The notes beneath the pieces were generated by a model. The model ran no database searches. It was not told where the DNA came from and worked only from the letters and a program-made list of their open reading frames with translations. From JACQRW01 sp964371935 (lineage in GTDB: Bacteria > Patescibacteriota > Minisyncoccia > Sungbacterales > HO2-52-23): a stretch of 16,969 nt of DNA. Below are positions 1-6,612 of this stretch, piece after piece. The stretch lies in NCBI GenBank assembly GCA_964371935.1, contig CAYJOT010000015.1, positions 1-16,969 of the forward strand, in the 5' to 3' direction. Positions within the stretch are counted from its first letter, which is position 1. Every line of letters begins with the position of its first letter. Both the position numbers and the translations under genes were made by a program.

Positions 1-1029
1 TACCACCCGGACAAGGGCGGGGACGAAGCGCGGTTCAAGGAGGTTAGTGAAGCGTATCAGATTCTCTCCGATGACCAGAAACGCTCGCAGTATGACCAGT
101 TTGGCAGCGTGTTTGAGGGCGGCTCCAGACGCGGAGGTGATCAATACTCCGGGGGCTTTCAGTGGCCCGGAGGATTTCGTGTTGATTTCGGCGAGCAGGG
201 TCCGAATGGTGCCGGAGATTTTGACTTCTCGGATATTTTCGAGGATTTCCTTGGTATGGGCTTCGGAGGCAGTGGAGGTGGCAGGACGAGAACGCACGAA
301 CGGAAAGGAAAAGATATACAGATTGATCTTGAAATTCCATTCGAGGAATCCATTCTTGGCGTAAAAAAAGACATTGAGCTTGGCAAGCTTTCGCGCTGCG
401 CCCGCTGCAACGGATCAGGGGGTGAGCCCGGATCAAAAACAAAAACATGTCCGACGTGCCAGGGCAAAGGCAACATACAAAAAACCCAGCGCACCTTTCT
501 TGGATCGTTTACGTCTGTCTCGACTTGTCCGGAGTGTTTGGGCGCTGGCACGCGTCCTGATACGGTCTGCCAGCAGTGTCGCGGTAAAGGAGTGGAGCAG
601 CGTGTCGAGCGGCTTGAAATTTTCGTGCCGCGCGGCATCCGTGACGGAGAAATTCTCAAGATTACCGGCAAAGGAGAAGCGTCGCTTTCAGGCGGCGTTG
701 CGGGGGATCTCTATGCGCACGTGCATGTACTTCCGCACCGCATGTTCCGGCGCCAAGGCGAAGATATTATTATGGCGCTTCCCATTAAACTCTCGCAGGC
801 GATCACGGGCGATTCCGTTGAGGTGAGCGCGGTTGACGGCGCAATCAAACTGAAAATCCCCGAAGGCGCCCAGCCGGGAGACATCCTCAAAGTACGCGGC
901 AAGGGTGCCTACCACCCGTCTGGCTACGGAAGAGGCGACTTGCTGGTGGAAGTGAAGGTCGAGATTCCCCGAAAAACCGGCAAAAAGCTCAAAGAGCTTG
1001 CCGAGGATTTGAAAAAAGAAGGATTTTAA
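1..1029 (+). CDS. dnaJ: Chaperone protein DnaJ (Hsp40), 5'-truncated by window edge
   Basis: DnaJ is the co-chaperone that delivers unfolded clients to DnaK and stimulates its ATPase in the cytoplasm. The reading frame is open from base 1 and begins YHPDKGGDEARF, so it enters at the HPD motif of the J domain; the first 30-odd residues lie outside the window. After the J domain comes a Gly/Phe-rich linker (about residues 35-98 of the visible part) that includes a DIFEDFLG motif. The zinc-binding region follows with four CxxCxGxG repeats: CARCNGSG, CPTCQGKG, CPECLGAG and CQQCRGKG. After that come the two beta-barrel client-binding domains (PRGIRDGE, then PEGAQPGDILKVRGKG). This is the full type I architecture with no damage. 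The 342 visible residues plus the missing start match the usual length. The gene converges on uvrC across a shared terminator. ATG codons further in are internal. Confidence 0.97.
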   Translation, partial: YHPDKGGDEARFKEVSEAYQILSDDQKRSQYDQFGSVFEGGSRRGGDQYSGGFQWPGGFRVDFGEQGPNGAGDFDFSDIFEDFLGMGFGGSGGGRTRTHERKGKDIQIDLEIPFEESILGVKKDIELGKLSRCARCNGSGGEPGSKTKTCPTCQGKGNIQKTQRTFLGSFTSVSTCPECLGAGTRPDTVCQQCRGKGVEQRVERLEIFVPRGIRDGEILKITGKGEASLSGGVAGDLYAHVHVLPHRMFRRQGEDIIMALPIKLSQAITGDSVEVSAVDGAIKLKIPEGAQPGDILKVRGKGAYHPSGYGRGDLLVEVKVEIPRKTGKKLKELAEDLKKEGF

Positions 1030-1052
1030 CTCTTCTTGATTTTTGCAATCGT

Positions 1053-1091
1053 AAAAACGCTTCTCCCGCTCATCGGGTAGCGGCGTTTTTT
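1053..1091. terminator. Probable bidirectional intrinsic terminator between dnaJ and uvrC
   Basis: AAAAACGC (1053-1060) pairs with GCGTTTTT (1083-1090), with an inner CCCG/CGGG stem (1065-1068 with 1074-1077). An alternative register pairs CGCT (1058-1061) with AGCG (1079-1082). Plus-strand readout ends in a run of T, starting 24 bases after the dnaJ stop. The minus-strand readout also ends in five T, so the same hairpin could stop uvrC transcription. Its position between two convergent genes supports this role. Confidence 0.75.
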
Positions 1092-1151
1092 CTTTTTAAC
1101 CGAACGCGCTTCGGATTTTAGCTTCTTCGATTTACGCATAAGCAGCGATGG

Positions 1152-1190
1152 TTACTAAAACGATTGACGATCGTCTTTTTATTTTAGTAA
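1152..1190. repeat. Inverted repeat spanning the uvrC stop codon
   Basis: TTACTAAAA (1152-1160) and TTTTAGTAA (1182-1190) are a perfect 9-base inverted repeat. In the loop lies a second perfect palindrome, GACGATCGTC (1166-1175). The uvrC stop codon (1179-1181, read on the minus strand) sits in the loop. On the minus strand no T-run follows, so this is not a canonical terminator by itself. It may protect the uvrC 3' end or assist the terminator at 1053-1091. Confidence 0.5.
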
Positions 1191-2531
1191 GGGGCGCAAT
1201 GTCATTTCCCGCAGCTTGTGGTGGTATTTTTTGGCGAATCGGTGCGATTCGTCGCGCACGTGCTGGAAGAAAAGCGTTACTTCGGGCGGGAGCGAGTCGA
1301 GCCGCTGGGGAATTTCTTTTCCTTCAATATATAATTCTTCTTCGCGTTTTGCCAGCGCCGCAAGATGAATATGCACATTGCCCGGGCGCAATTCTTTTTG
1401 TATGGCATTGAGTTGCGGCTTGCCGCCGTCAATGACCAGCAGATCAGGCGCGCCCCAGTCATGCAGATGCCCGAGCCGCCGTACCATGACCTCTTGGTGC
1501 ATGGCAACGTCATTGGATTGGTGTACGGTTTTGATTTTAAATTTGCGATACTCTGATTTTTCCGGTATGCCATTGATAAAAACCACCATGGAACCGGTCG
1601 CCTCCATGCCGGAGATATTCGAGATGTCGTATCCTTCGACGCGCGAGATCGGAGACGCGGTATTGAGCAATACCTTGATCACGCGCTCTATTTTTGGCCA
1701 GTCACCGACAGATTTTCGATGAATGGGTTTTTTATGTGTCAGCGGCCTATGCTCAAAAATATTTTCAATGCTTGCCACTTGATTACGGAGTTTTGCGGCT
1801 CGTTCAAAGTTTTCTTTTTTCGCGGCCTCCCGCATCTGCCGCTTAAGTTCCACCAGAAGTTTTTTCTTTTTGCCGGTCAGAATTGCAATAATATTTTTTA
1901 TGGTTACTTCGTATTCTTTTTGATATTTGATATTTGTCATTTGGATATTGCTTTTGTTGCAACAAAAGCCAAAGCATTTCCCAATCTGGCTGTTCAGGCA
2001 CGGTCGTTGGTGCAATTGCGTGCACGTGCAATAGGGAAACGCGCGCCGGAGCAGCGCCAGCACTTCTTTGAGCGCCGGTCCGCTTGTAAACGGGCCGATA
2101 TAGTCTACGCCCTGTCCTTTTTTGAGTTTAATCCTGCCGATGCGGTTTTTCTGCAATTGGTGCGTGAGAAAGATTTTTGGAAACTCCTCTCCAGTGATCG
2201 CCACATAAAAATAATTCTTGTCGTCGCGCATCAGTACATTGAACTTCGGCAAATGCGCTTTGATCATCTCGGCCTCTTTGATGAGCGCGTCAATCTCGGA
2301 CGATGTCTCAATCCACTCAAGCGAGGTGGCCTCGCTCACCATCTGCCGCGTCTTCGCAGAAACATTTTTCCGAAAATACGAACTCAGCCGCTTGCGCAGA
2401 TCGGCTGCCTTGCCCACATACACCGCCGTCTTCCCGGTGCGGAAAATATACACGCCGGGGGCGTGGGGAGAAGATTTGGATGTATCTAAAAGCATTGACA
2501 TATGCTGCAAAAGTTTATATAATTTTTTCAT
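1179..2531 (-). CDS. uvrC: Excinuclease ABC subunit C, without C-terminal HhH region
   Basis: UvrC makes both incisions around a lesion bound by UvrB in nucleotide excision repair. Visible in order: an N-terminal GIY-YIG nuclease domain (GVYIF and YVGKA, about residues 26-42), a four-cysteine cluster matching the one that holds an iron-sulfur cluster in E. coli UvrC (CTC, RPCLNSQIGKC, GFC; about 167-192), the UvrB-binding UVR motif (about 222-256), and the RNase H-like nuclease with YDISN, VIDGGKPQLNA and RDESHRFA, which supply the catalytic Asp, Asp and His. The protein ends about 20 residues after RDESHRFA. The tandem helix-hairpin-helix DNA-binding region is absent, and the remaining bases before dnaJ are too few to hold it. 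The product is 450 residues against about 600 usually. The frame opens at 2630, but I prefer the ATG at 2531 because upstream residues are hydrophobic and unlike UvrC, and a -10 box sits 6 bases before it; 2501 is an alternative. A short repeat-like insertion lies at 1917-1969. Confidence 0.93.
   Translation of the reverse strand: MKKLYKLLQHMSMLLDTSKSSPHAPGVYIFRTGKTAVYVGKAADLRKRLSSYFRKNVSAKTRQMVSEATSLEWIETSSEIDALIKEAEMIKAHLPKFNVLMRDDKNYFYVAITGEEFPKIFLTHQLQKNRIGRIKLKKGQGVDYIGPFTSGPALKEVLALLRRAFPYCTCTQLHQRPCLNSQIGKCFGFCCNKSNIQMTNIKYQKEYEVTIKNIIAILTGKKKKLLVELKRQMREAAKKENFERAAKLRNQVASIENIFEHRPLTHKKPIHRKSVGDWPKIERVIKVLLNTASPISRVEGYDISNISGMEATGSMVVFINGIPEKSEYRKFKIKTVHQSNDVAMHQEVMVRRLGHLHDWGAPDLLVIDGGKPQLNAIQKELRPGNVHIHLAALAKREEELYIEGKEIPQRLDSLPPEVTLFFQHVRDESHRFAKKYHHKLREMTLRPLLK
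1917..1969. repeat. AT-rich repeat-like insertion with perfect palindrome inside uvrC
   Basis: Bases 1950-1969, GCTTTTGTTGCAACAAAAGC, are a perfect 20-base palindrome. It abuts an AT-rich stretch (1918-1949) in which TGATATT recurs. Read on the uvrC strand the stretch encodes NKSNIQMTNIKYQ between the last cluster cysteine and the EYEVTIKN helix, where UvrC proteins usually have only a few residues. The composition differs from the GC-richer code around it, and the sequence resembles short dispersed AT-rich repeats. Inference: a small repeat was absorbed in frame. Confidence 0.55.
2495..2523 (+). promoter_or_regulatory. Perfect consensus sigma-70 promoter for the gene at 2577
   Basis: TTGACA (2495-2500), a 17-base spacer, then TATAAT (2518-2523): both hexamers and the spacing match the bacterial housekeeping consensus exactly. 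The start point would be near 2530, leaving a leader of about 47 bases with a Shine-Dalgarno sequence. The whole promoter lies inside the opening codons of the divergent uvrC, so the two transcription units overlap at their 5' ends. Confidence 0.85.
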
Positions 2532-2537
2532 AATGTT

Positions 2538-2543
2538 AGCATA
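2538..2543 (-). promoter_or_regulatory. Putative -10 box of uvrC, 6 bases from its ATG
   Basis: On the minus strand TATGCT is followed by six bases and then the ATG at 2531. A start 6-7 bases after the -10 box would fall on or next to the A of ATG, giving a leaderless message. No Shine-Dalgarno sequence precedes this ATG. The -35 region is not convincing. Confidence 0.4.
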
Positions 2544-2576
2544 GTTTTTTGATAAAAAGAAGAGGAGAACGAGAGA

Positions 2577-2975
2577 ATGGATAAAATAAACAAGGCGGTC
2601 GGTGTAGTTTTTGAAGCATATAAAAAACACCTCGAAACGAGATTAAGAATTCTGGATGAAATCGTGGATGCTCAAATCCTAGAGTTCCAAAAAATAGGCA
2701 TGAAGTTTACTGAATGCCTTGATCTTTCAATAAAAGCGCTTGATCCAGATAAAGATAAGATGGTTATGCATGCCACTGAGTATGCGTTCGATGAGATTGG
2801 CAAATCCATTGACATTTTCAGAAATCCTTTGGCGGGCGAAAAATTTACCGATGAAGAAAGGGAGCAGGTTACTAAAGAAGTTATAAATCTTGTAAGTGGA
2901 TTTAGAAGTCGGTTTATGCATCAACGTCTTGAGGAAAGAATAGCCTATCTGCGGCAAAGATTTGAACAGGGGTAA
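2577..2975 (+). CDS. Hypothetical protein, 132 residues, probably all-helical
   Basis: I do not recognise this family. The product is highly charged, has no signal peptide or membrane segment, a single cysteine, and a pattern expected of long amphipathic helices throughout, so a soluble helical-bundle protein is likely. The ATG at 2577 has a good Shine-Dalgarno sequence (GAGGAG, 2562-2567, 9-base spacing). A perfect consensus promoter lies upstream, and an intrinsic terminator overlaps the stop codon, so it forms its own single-gene transcription unit between uvrC and uvrA. Sampled 60-base lines are about 33-35% GC against about 55% in adjoining uvrA, which suggests a different origin or constraint. 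Its position between two excision-repair genes could hint at a repair link, but nothing in the protein shows this. Confidence 0.8.
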   Translation: MDKINKAVGVVFEAYKKHLETRLRILDEIVDAQILEFQKIGMKFTECLDLSIKALDPDKDKMVMHATEYAFDEIGKSIDIFRNPLAGEKFTDEEREQVTKEVINLVSGFRSRFMHQRLEERIAYLRQRFEQG

Positions 2976-2996
2976 ACCAGCCCCTATCTTTTTTTT
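2968..2996 (+). terminator. Intrinsic terminator overlapping the stop codon of the 2577 gene
   Basis: AGGGG (2968-2972) pairs with CCCCT (2981-2985) around an 8-base loop, followed by a run of eight T (2989-2996). The TAA stop (2973-2975) is the start of the loop. The stem is short but GC-rich and the T-run is long. Confidence 0.75.
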
Positions 2997-3007
2997 CGTG
3001 GCGGATG

Positions 3008-3013
3008 TATACT
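3008..3013 (+). promoter_or_regulatory. Putative -10 box of uvrA
   Basis: TATACT lies 9 bases upstream of the ATG at 3023. It would give a leader of only a few bases. No Shine-Dalgarno sequence is seen before 3023, and the -35 position falls in the T-run of the preceding terminator with no good match. Confidence 0.4.
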
Positions 3014-3022
3014 ATCTCATTC

Positions 3023-5956
3023 ATGGCAAATAGATCAAACAAAACAATATCTTCCCACGACATGATCCGTGTGCGCGGGGCGCGGGTGCATAATTTGAAG
3101 AATATTGATGTGGAGATTCCGAAGAATAAGCTGGTGGTGATTACCGGGATTTCCGGGTCCGGGAAGTCGTCGTTGGCGTTTGATACGCTGTATGCGGAGG
3201 CGGAGCGGCGGTTTGTGGAGTCGCTGTCTTCGTACGCGCGGCAGTTTTTGGGGGTCAAGGACAAGCCGGACGTTGATTCGATTGACGGACTGTCTCCGGC
3301 CATCTCGATTGATCAGAAATCCATTTCGCGCAACCCACGCTCGACCGTCGGCACCATTACGGAGATTTACGATTATCTTCGGATTTTGTTTAGCCGCATC
3401 GGCAAGCCGCATTGTCCGAATTGCGGCAAGCTTGTCGGCAGGCAGACCGTGGAGCAGATCATGGATGCCATCAGGAAGCTGCCTGTGGGGCGCGAAGTTC
3501 TGATTCTGGCTTCGGTCGCGCGCGGAAAAAAGGGGGAGCACCGTGCGATCCTTGATGAGCTTGAGCGCGCCGGGTTTTTGCGCGTGCGCGTGGACGGGAT
3601 CATGTATCGGATTGCCGACGCGCACTCTATTTCGCTCGACAAAAAAAAGAAACATTCGGTTGAGGTCGTGGTAGACCGGTTTACGAGCGGAAAGGATATC
3701 GAGTCCAGCCGCATCCGGGATTCAGTAGAGACCGGACTTAAGATCGGCAAGGGTTTTATGGTTGTAAGTATCAATAGTAACGATATGCTTTTCTCCGAAC
3801 ACTTTGCGTGCGTGGAGTGTGGCGTCAATCTGCCGGAAGTGGAACCGCGTCTTTTCAGCTTTAACAGTCCGTATGGGGCGTGTCCGGTGTGTACGGGACT
3901 CGGCTCAATGCTCGAGGTAAATCCGGAACTCGTGCTTCCGAACAAAAACTTGAGCATTGCCGAGGGTGCGATCCGGCCATGGGCAGTGGCTTCGCATCGG
4001 GTGGGCAGGCAAAGCTGGTATTGGTGGATACTCTCCGATCTGGCGGAACGATACGAATTTTCACTCCACACTCCTGTAGAAAAACTTTCAGCTGATATTG
4101 TTTCTTTGGTTCTCTATGGCGAGAGTTCCGCCAAATCGGAAAATCCAAATTTCAAAATCCAAATTTCAAAATCTGAAGGGACGTTTGAGGGCGTCATTCC
4201 GAATCTGAAGCGCCGGTGGAAAGAAACCGATTCGGAATTTACGCGTGCCGAGATCGAGAAATATATGGTCATCCAGTCGTGCCCTTCGTGCCACGGCAAA
4301 CGTTTGCGCCCGGAAGCGCTTGGCGTAAAGATCGGCGATGAGAATATTGCCTGGATCAGCGAGAAGACCATCAGCCAGAGCAGCGTATTTTTTGCGGGCA
4401 TGCTCGGGCATGCAACTAAACTTACGGCAAGCGAAAGACAGATCGCAACTCCATTGGTCAAAGAGATCAGCGAACGGCTGGAGTTTCTCATAAATGTGGG
4501 GCTTGATTATCTCACGCTCTCGCGCGAATCAACCACGCTTGCGGGCGGCGAGGCGCAGCGCATCCAGCTTGCCACGCAGATCGGGTCAAAATTGACCGGC
4601 ATTTTATATATTCTTGATGAGCCGTCCATCGGCCTGCATCCTCGCGATCATGACCGGCTCATCAAAACCCTGAAAGAGCTTCGCGATCTCGGCAATACGG
4701 TCGTGGTGGTGGAGCATGACAGCGAGACCATGTTGGCGGCTGACTGGATCATTGATATCGGACCCGGTGCGGGCAAACATGGAGGGCGCGTGCTGTTTTC
4801 CGGAACGCCAAAAGAAATTTTAAAAGCGAAAACATTGACGGGTGAGTATTTGTCTGGGAGGAAAAAGGTTGAAAGGTCTACATTCCGTCATGCTGAACGG
4901 AGTGAAGCATCTCATGAGACCTTGAAGAAGAGATCCTTCACTGACGTTCAGGATGACAATACAAAGAAATTTCTCACTATTCGCGGCGCCCAGGAGCACA
5001 ATCTCAAAAATATAGATGTGAAGATTCCTTTGGGAAAATTCGTGTGCGTTTCCGGTGTTTCCGGATCTGGTAAATCATCGCTCGTGAATGATATTTTAGC
5101 AAAATCCCTGCTTGCAAAACTTCATGGCGCGCATCTTTTTCCCGGCAAGCACAAAGAAATATCAGGCATTGAGCATACCAACAAGGTCGTGGTGGTGGAT
5201 CAGTCGCCGATTGGGCGCACGCCGCGATCAAATCCGGCGACATACACAGGCGCGTTCGGACATATCCGTTCTCTTTTTAGCGCGACCCTTGAGGCGCGAA
5301 CCCGTGGATACGAGCCGGGCAGATTTAGTTTCAACGTGAAAGGCGGCAGGTGCGAGGAATGCGAAGGCCAGGGCGTAAAAAAGATAGAAATGTATTTTCT
5401 GCCCGACGTATATGTCGAGTGCGAGGAATGCCGCGGCAAGCGGTACAACCGCGAGGCGCTTGAGATTGAATACCAGGGAAAAAATATAAGCGAAGTCCTT
5501 GTTTTTTCTATTGAAGAGGCATATGCGTTTTTCGAGCCGATACCACCCATCGCGCTGAAATTAAAAGTCCTGTGCGATGTGGGCCTCGGCTACATGAAGC
5601 TCGGCCAACCCGCTCCCACGCTTTCCGGCGGCGAGGCCCAGCGCGTAAAACTTGCCACCGAACTGTCCCGCCGTGACACTGGTGACACTCTCTACATTCT
5701 CGATGAGCCTACCACCGGCCTTCACTTCGACGATGTCCGCAAACTCCTTGACGTGTTATCCGCGCTTGTTGAGAAAGGAAACTCAGTCCTCGTAATCGAA
5801 CACAATCTAGACGTACTCCGCAACGCCGACTGGATCATCGACCTCGGCCCCGAAGGCGGGGAACGCGGCGGCGAGGTCATCGCGGAAGGCACTCCCGCGG
5901 ATGTGGCGAAAATCAAGAAGTCGTACACGGGACAGTGGTTGACAAAAGATACTTGA
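3023..5956 (+). CDS. uvrA: Excinuclease ABC subunit A, with two in-frame repeat insertions
   Basis: UvrA is the damage-sensing ATPase that loads UvrB in nucleotide excision repair. Positions are counted from an upstream ATG at 3005. First half: RGARVHNLKNIDVEIP, Walker A GISGSGKSS (about 48), an HCPNCG site, a zinc module CVECG...CPVCTGLG, a CPSCHGKR site, ABC signature LAGGEAQRI (about 512) and Walker B LYILDEPSIGLHPRD (about 534). Second half: Walker A GVSGSGKSS (about 685), zinc module CEEC...CEECRGKRYN (about 783), signature LSGGEAQRV (about 872) and Walker B LYILDEPTTGLHFDD (about 896). All ATPase and zinc residues seen are intact and the length is near normal. Two stretches are foreign to the family: NPNFKIQISKS (4141-4173) and RHAERSEASHETLKKRSFTD (from about 4885) in the linker between halves. 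Starts at 3005, 3023 or 3062 are possible; I chose 3023 because TATACT would place transcription start just before it. Confidence 0.97.
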   Translation: MANRSNKTISSHDMIRVRGARVHNLKNIDVEIPKNKLVVITGISGSGKSSLAFDTLYAEAERRFVESLSSYARQFLGVKDKPDVDSIDGLSPAISIDQKSISRNPRSTVGTITEIYDYLRILFSRIGKPHCPNCGKLVGRQTVEQIMDAIRKLPVGREVLILASVARGKKGEHRAILDELERAGFLRVRVDGIMYRIADAHSISLDKKKKHSVEVVVDRFTSGKDIESSRIRDSVETGLKIGKGFMVVSINSNDMLFSEHFACVECGVNLPEVEPRLFSFNSPYGACPVCTGLGSMLEVNPELVLPNKNLSIAEGAIRPWAVASHRVGRQSWYWWILSDLAERYEFSLHTPVEKLSADIVSLVLYGESSAKSENPNFKIQISKSEGTFEGVIPNLKRRWKETDSEFTRAEIEKYMVIQSCPSCHGKRLRPEALGVKIGDENIAWISEKTISQSSVFFAGMLGHATKLTASERQIATPLVKEISERLEFLINVGLDYLTLSRESTTLAGGEAQRIQLATQIGSKLTGILYILDEPSIGLHPRDHDRLIKTLKELRDLGNTVVVVEHDSETMLAADWIIDIGPGAGKHGGRVLFSGTPKEILKAKTLTGEYLSGRKKVERSTFRHAERSEASHETLKKRSFTDVQDDNTKKFLTIRGAQEHNLKNIDVKIPLGKFVCVSGVSGSGKSSLVNDILAKSLLAKLHGAHLFPGKHKEISGIEHTNKVVVVDQSPIGRTPRSNPATYTGAFGHIRSLFSATLEARTRGYEPGRFSFNVKGGRCEECEGQGVKKIEMYFLPDVYVECEECRGKRYNREALEIEYQGKNISEVLVFSIEEAYAFFEPIPPIALKLKVLCDVGLGYMKLGQPAPTLSGGEAQRVKLATELSRRDTGDTLYILDEPTTGLHFDDVRKLLDVLSALVEKGNSVLVIEHNLDVLRNADWIIDLGPEGGERGGEVIAEGTPADVAKIKKSYTGQWLTKDT
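4141..4173. repeat. 14-base tandem direct repeat inside uvrA
   Basis: AAATCCAAATTTCA occurs twice in perfect tandem (4141-4154, 4155-4168) and is followed by a partial third copy (AAATC, 4169-4173). Because 14 is not a multiple of three, the same unit is read in two frames, giving NPNFKIQISKS. It is much more AT-rich than its surroundings and sits just before TFEGVIPNLKRRW, where other UvrA proteins have a variable loop. Confidence 0.8.
4887..4957. repeat. Palindromic dispersed-repeat element inserted in uvrA
   Basis: The left arm (4887-4913, beginning GTCATGCTGAACGGAGTG) and right arm (4930-4957, ending GACGTTCAGGATGAC) are inverted repeats: 24 of 27 positions pair, with one extra base in the right arm and a 16-base centre. 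I recognise the arm sequence (GTCAT-CTGAAC-AGTGAAG-ATCTC) as that of a small dispersed palindrome found mostly between genes in many bacteria, often mistranslated as HAERSEAS. Here it lies in frame in the linker between the two ABC halves of UvrA. Confidence 0.85.
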
Positions 5957-5980
5957 GTACAACGATATTTTTGCTATACT
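5953..5980 (+). promoter_or_regulatory. Promoter of frr with extended -10
   Basis: TTGAGT (5953-5958), a 16-base spacer, then TATACT (5975-5980) preceded by TGC, an extended -10. Transcription should start about 5986-5988, and the frr ATG is at 5988, so the message is probably leaderless. The -35 overlaps the uvrA stop codon. Confidence 0.7.
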
Positions 5981-5987
5981 TAAAACC

Positions 5988-6530
5988 ATGCAGGAACTCA
6001 AACAAAAATTGGATCGTATTTTTGAAGGATTGCGCGGGGAGGTGGCTGGGATTCGGACCGGAAGGGTGACTTCGGCGTTGGTGGAGGATTTGGAGGTGGA
6101 TTATTACGGGACAAAGACGCCGCTGAAGGCCATTGCGGCCATCTCGACGATGGAGCCGCGGTCGCTTTTGATACAGCCGTGGGATAAAGCATCGGTACAG
6201 GCAATTGAGAAGGCGATCCAGTCGTCAACTTTGGGGCTTGCGCCCATTATGGATCGGGATGCGATACGGCTTTCGGTGCCGGCTTTGACCGAGGAGCGGC
6301 GCCGTGAACTTGCCAAGGTGCTGGGGAAATTCGTGGAGGAGGCGCGGATTCGGATACGGCAGGCGCGGGAGGAGGCGCTGCGCGAGATTGACGCACGCGA
6401 AAAAGAGAAAGAGATAGGCGAAGATGAAAAATTTCGGCAGCGGAGCGAGGCCCAAAAAGTGATTGACGAGATAAATCAGAAGATTGAGACCATGGCCAAA
6501 GCAAAAGAAAATGAAATTATGACGGTGTAG
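5988..6530 (+). CDS. frr: Ribosome recycling factor
   Basis: With EF-G, RRF splits post-termination ribosomes into subunits. The 180-residue product is close to the family's usual 185. Hallmarks seen: IRTGRVTSAL near residue 21-30, DYYGTKTPL, EPRSLLIQPWDK, and MDRDAIRLSVPALTEERRRE around 89-108, followed by the long C-terminal helix of the three-helix bundle. There is no Shine-Dalgarno sequence before the ATG at 5988; instead an extended -10 promoter ends 7 bases upstream. A probable terminator follows, so frr seems to be transcribed alone. Confidence 0.97.
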   Translation: MQELKQKLDRIFEGLRGEVAGIRTGRVTSALVEDLEVDYYGTKTPLKAIAAISTMEPRSLLIQPWDKASVQAIEKAIQSSTLGLAPIMDRDAIRLSVPALTEERRRELAKVLGKFVEEARIRIRQAREEALREIDAREKEKEIGEDEKFRQRSEAQKVIDEINQKIETMAKAKENEIMTV

Positions 6531-6534
6531 AATG

Positions 6535-6594
6535 ACGTAAAACGATAAAACTATAGAACTATAAAAAAGTTTCCAGTTACTGTTTTACGTTTTT
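6535..6594 (+). terminator. Possible frr terminator, 9-base stem with large loop
   Basis: ACGTAAAAC (6535-6543) and GTTTTACGT (6582-6590) are perfect inverted repeats and the right arm runs into TTTT (6591-6594). The 38-base loop is AT-rich and contains the direct repeat ACTATA. The large loop makes it weaker than a standard intrinsic terminator. It ends just before the tlyA -10 box. Confidence 0.5.
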
Positions 6595-6600
6595 AATCGT

Positions 6601-6606
6601 TATATT
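6601..6606 (+). promoter_or_regulatory. Putative -10 box of tlyA, 6 bases from its GTG
   Basis: TATATT is followed by six bases and then the GTG start at 6613, placing the expected transcription start on the start codon. The -35 match is poor (TTACTG at 6577-6582, 18-base spacer). No Shine-Dalgarno sequence precedes the GTG. Confidence 0.45.
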
Positions 6607-6612
6607 GTTCGA

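Noticed and set aside
44..671. Minus-strand frames opposite dnaJ
   Set aside because: DnaJ is certain here; the antisense translations are Arg/Pro/Ser-rich noise.
1719..2489. 256-residue plus-strand open frame opposite uvrC
   Set aside because: It is antisense to a well-supported uvrC with intact domains; the translation shows no family motif.
3373..4071. 232-residue minus-strand open frame opposite uvrA
   Set aside because: Mirror frame of a highly conserved gene, with no recognisable domain or start signal.
4141..4173. CRISPR array
   Set aside because: The units are 14 bases in direct tandem without spacers and lie inside uvrA.
5954..5956. TGA recoding as in some Patescibacteria
   Set aside because: uvrA ends at this TGA at the normal family length and frr signals begin at once; no other long frame contains TGA.
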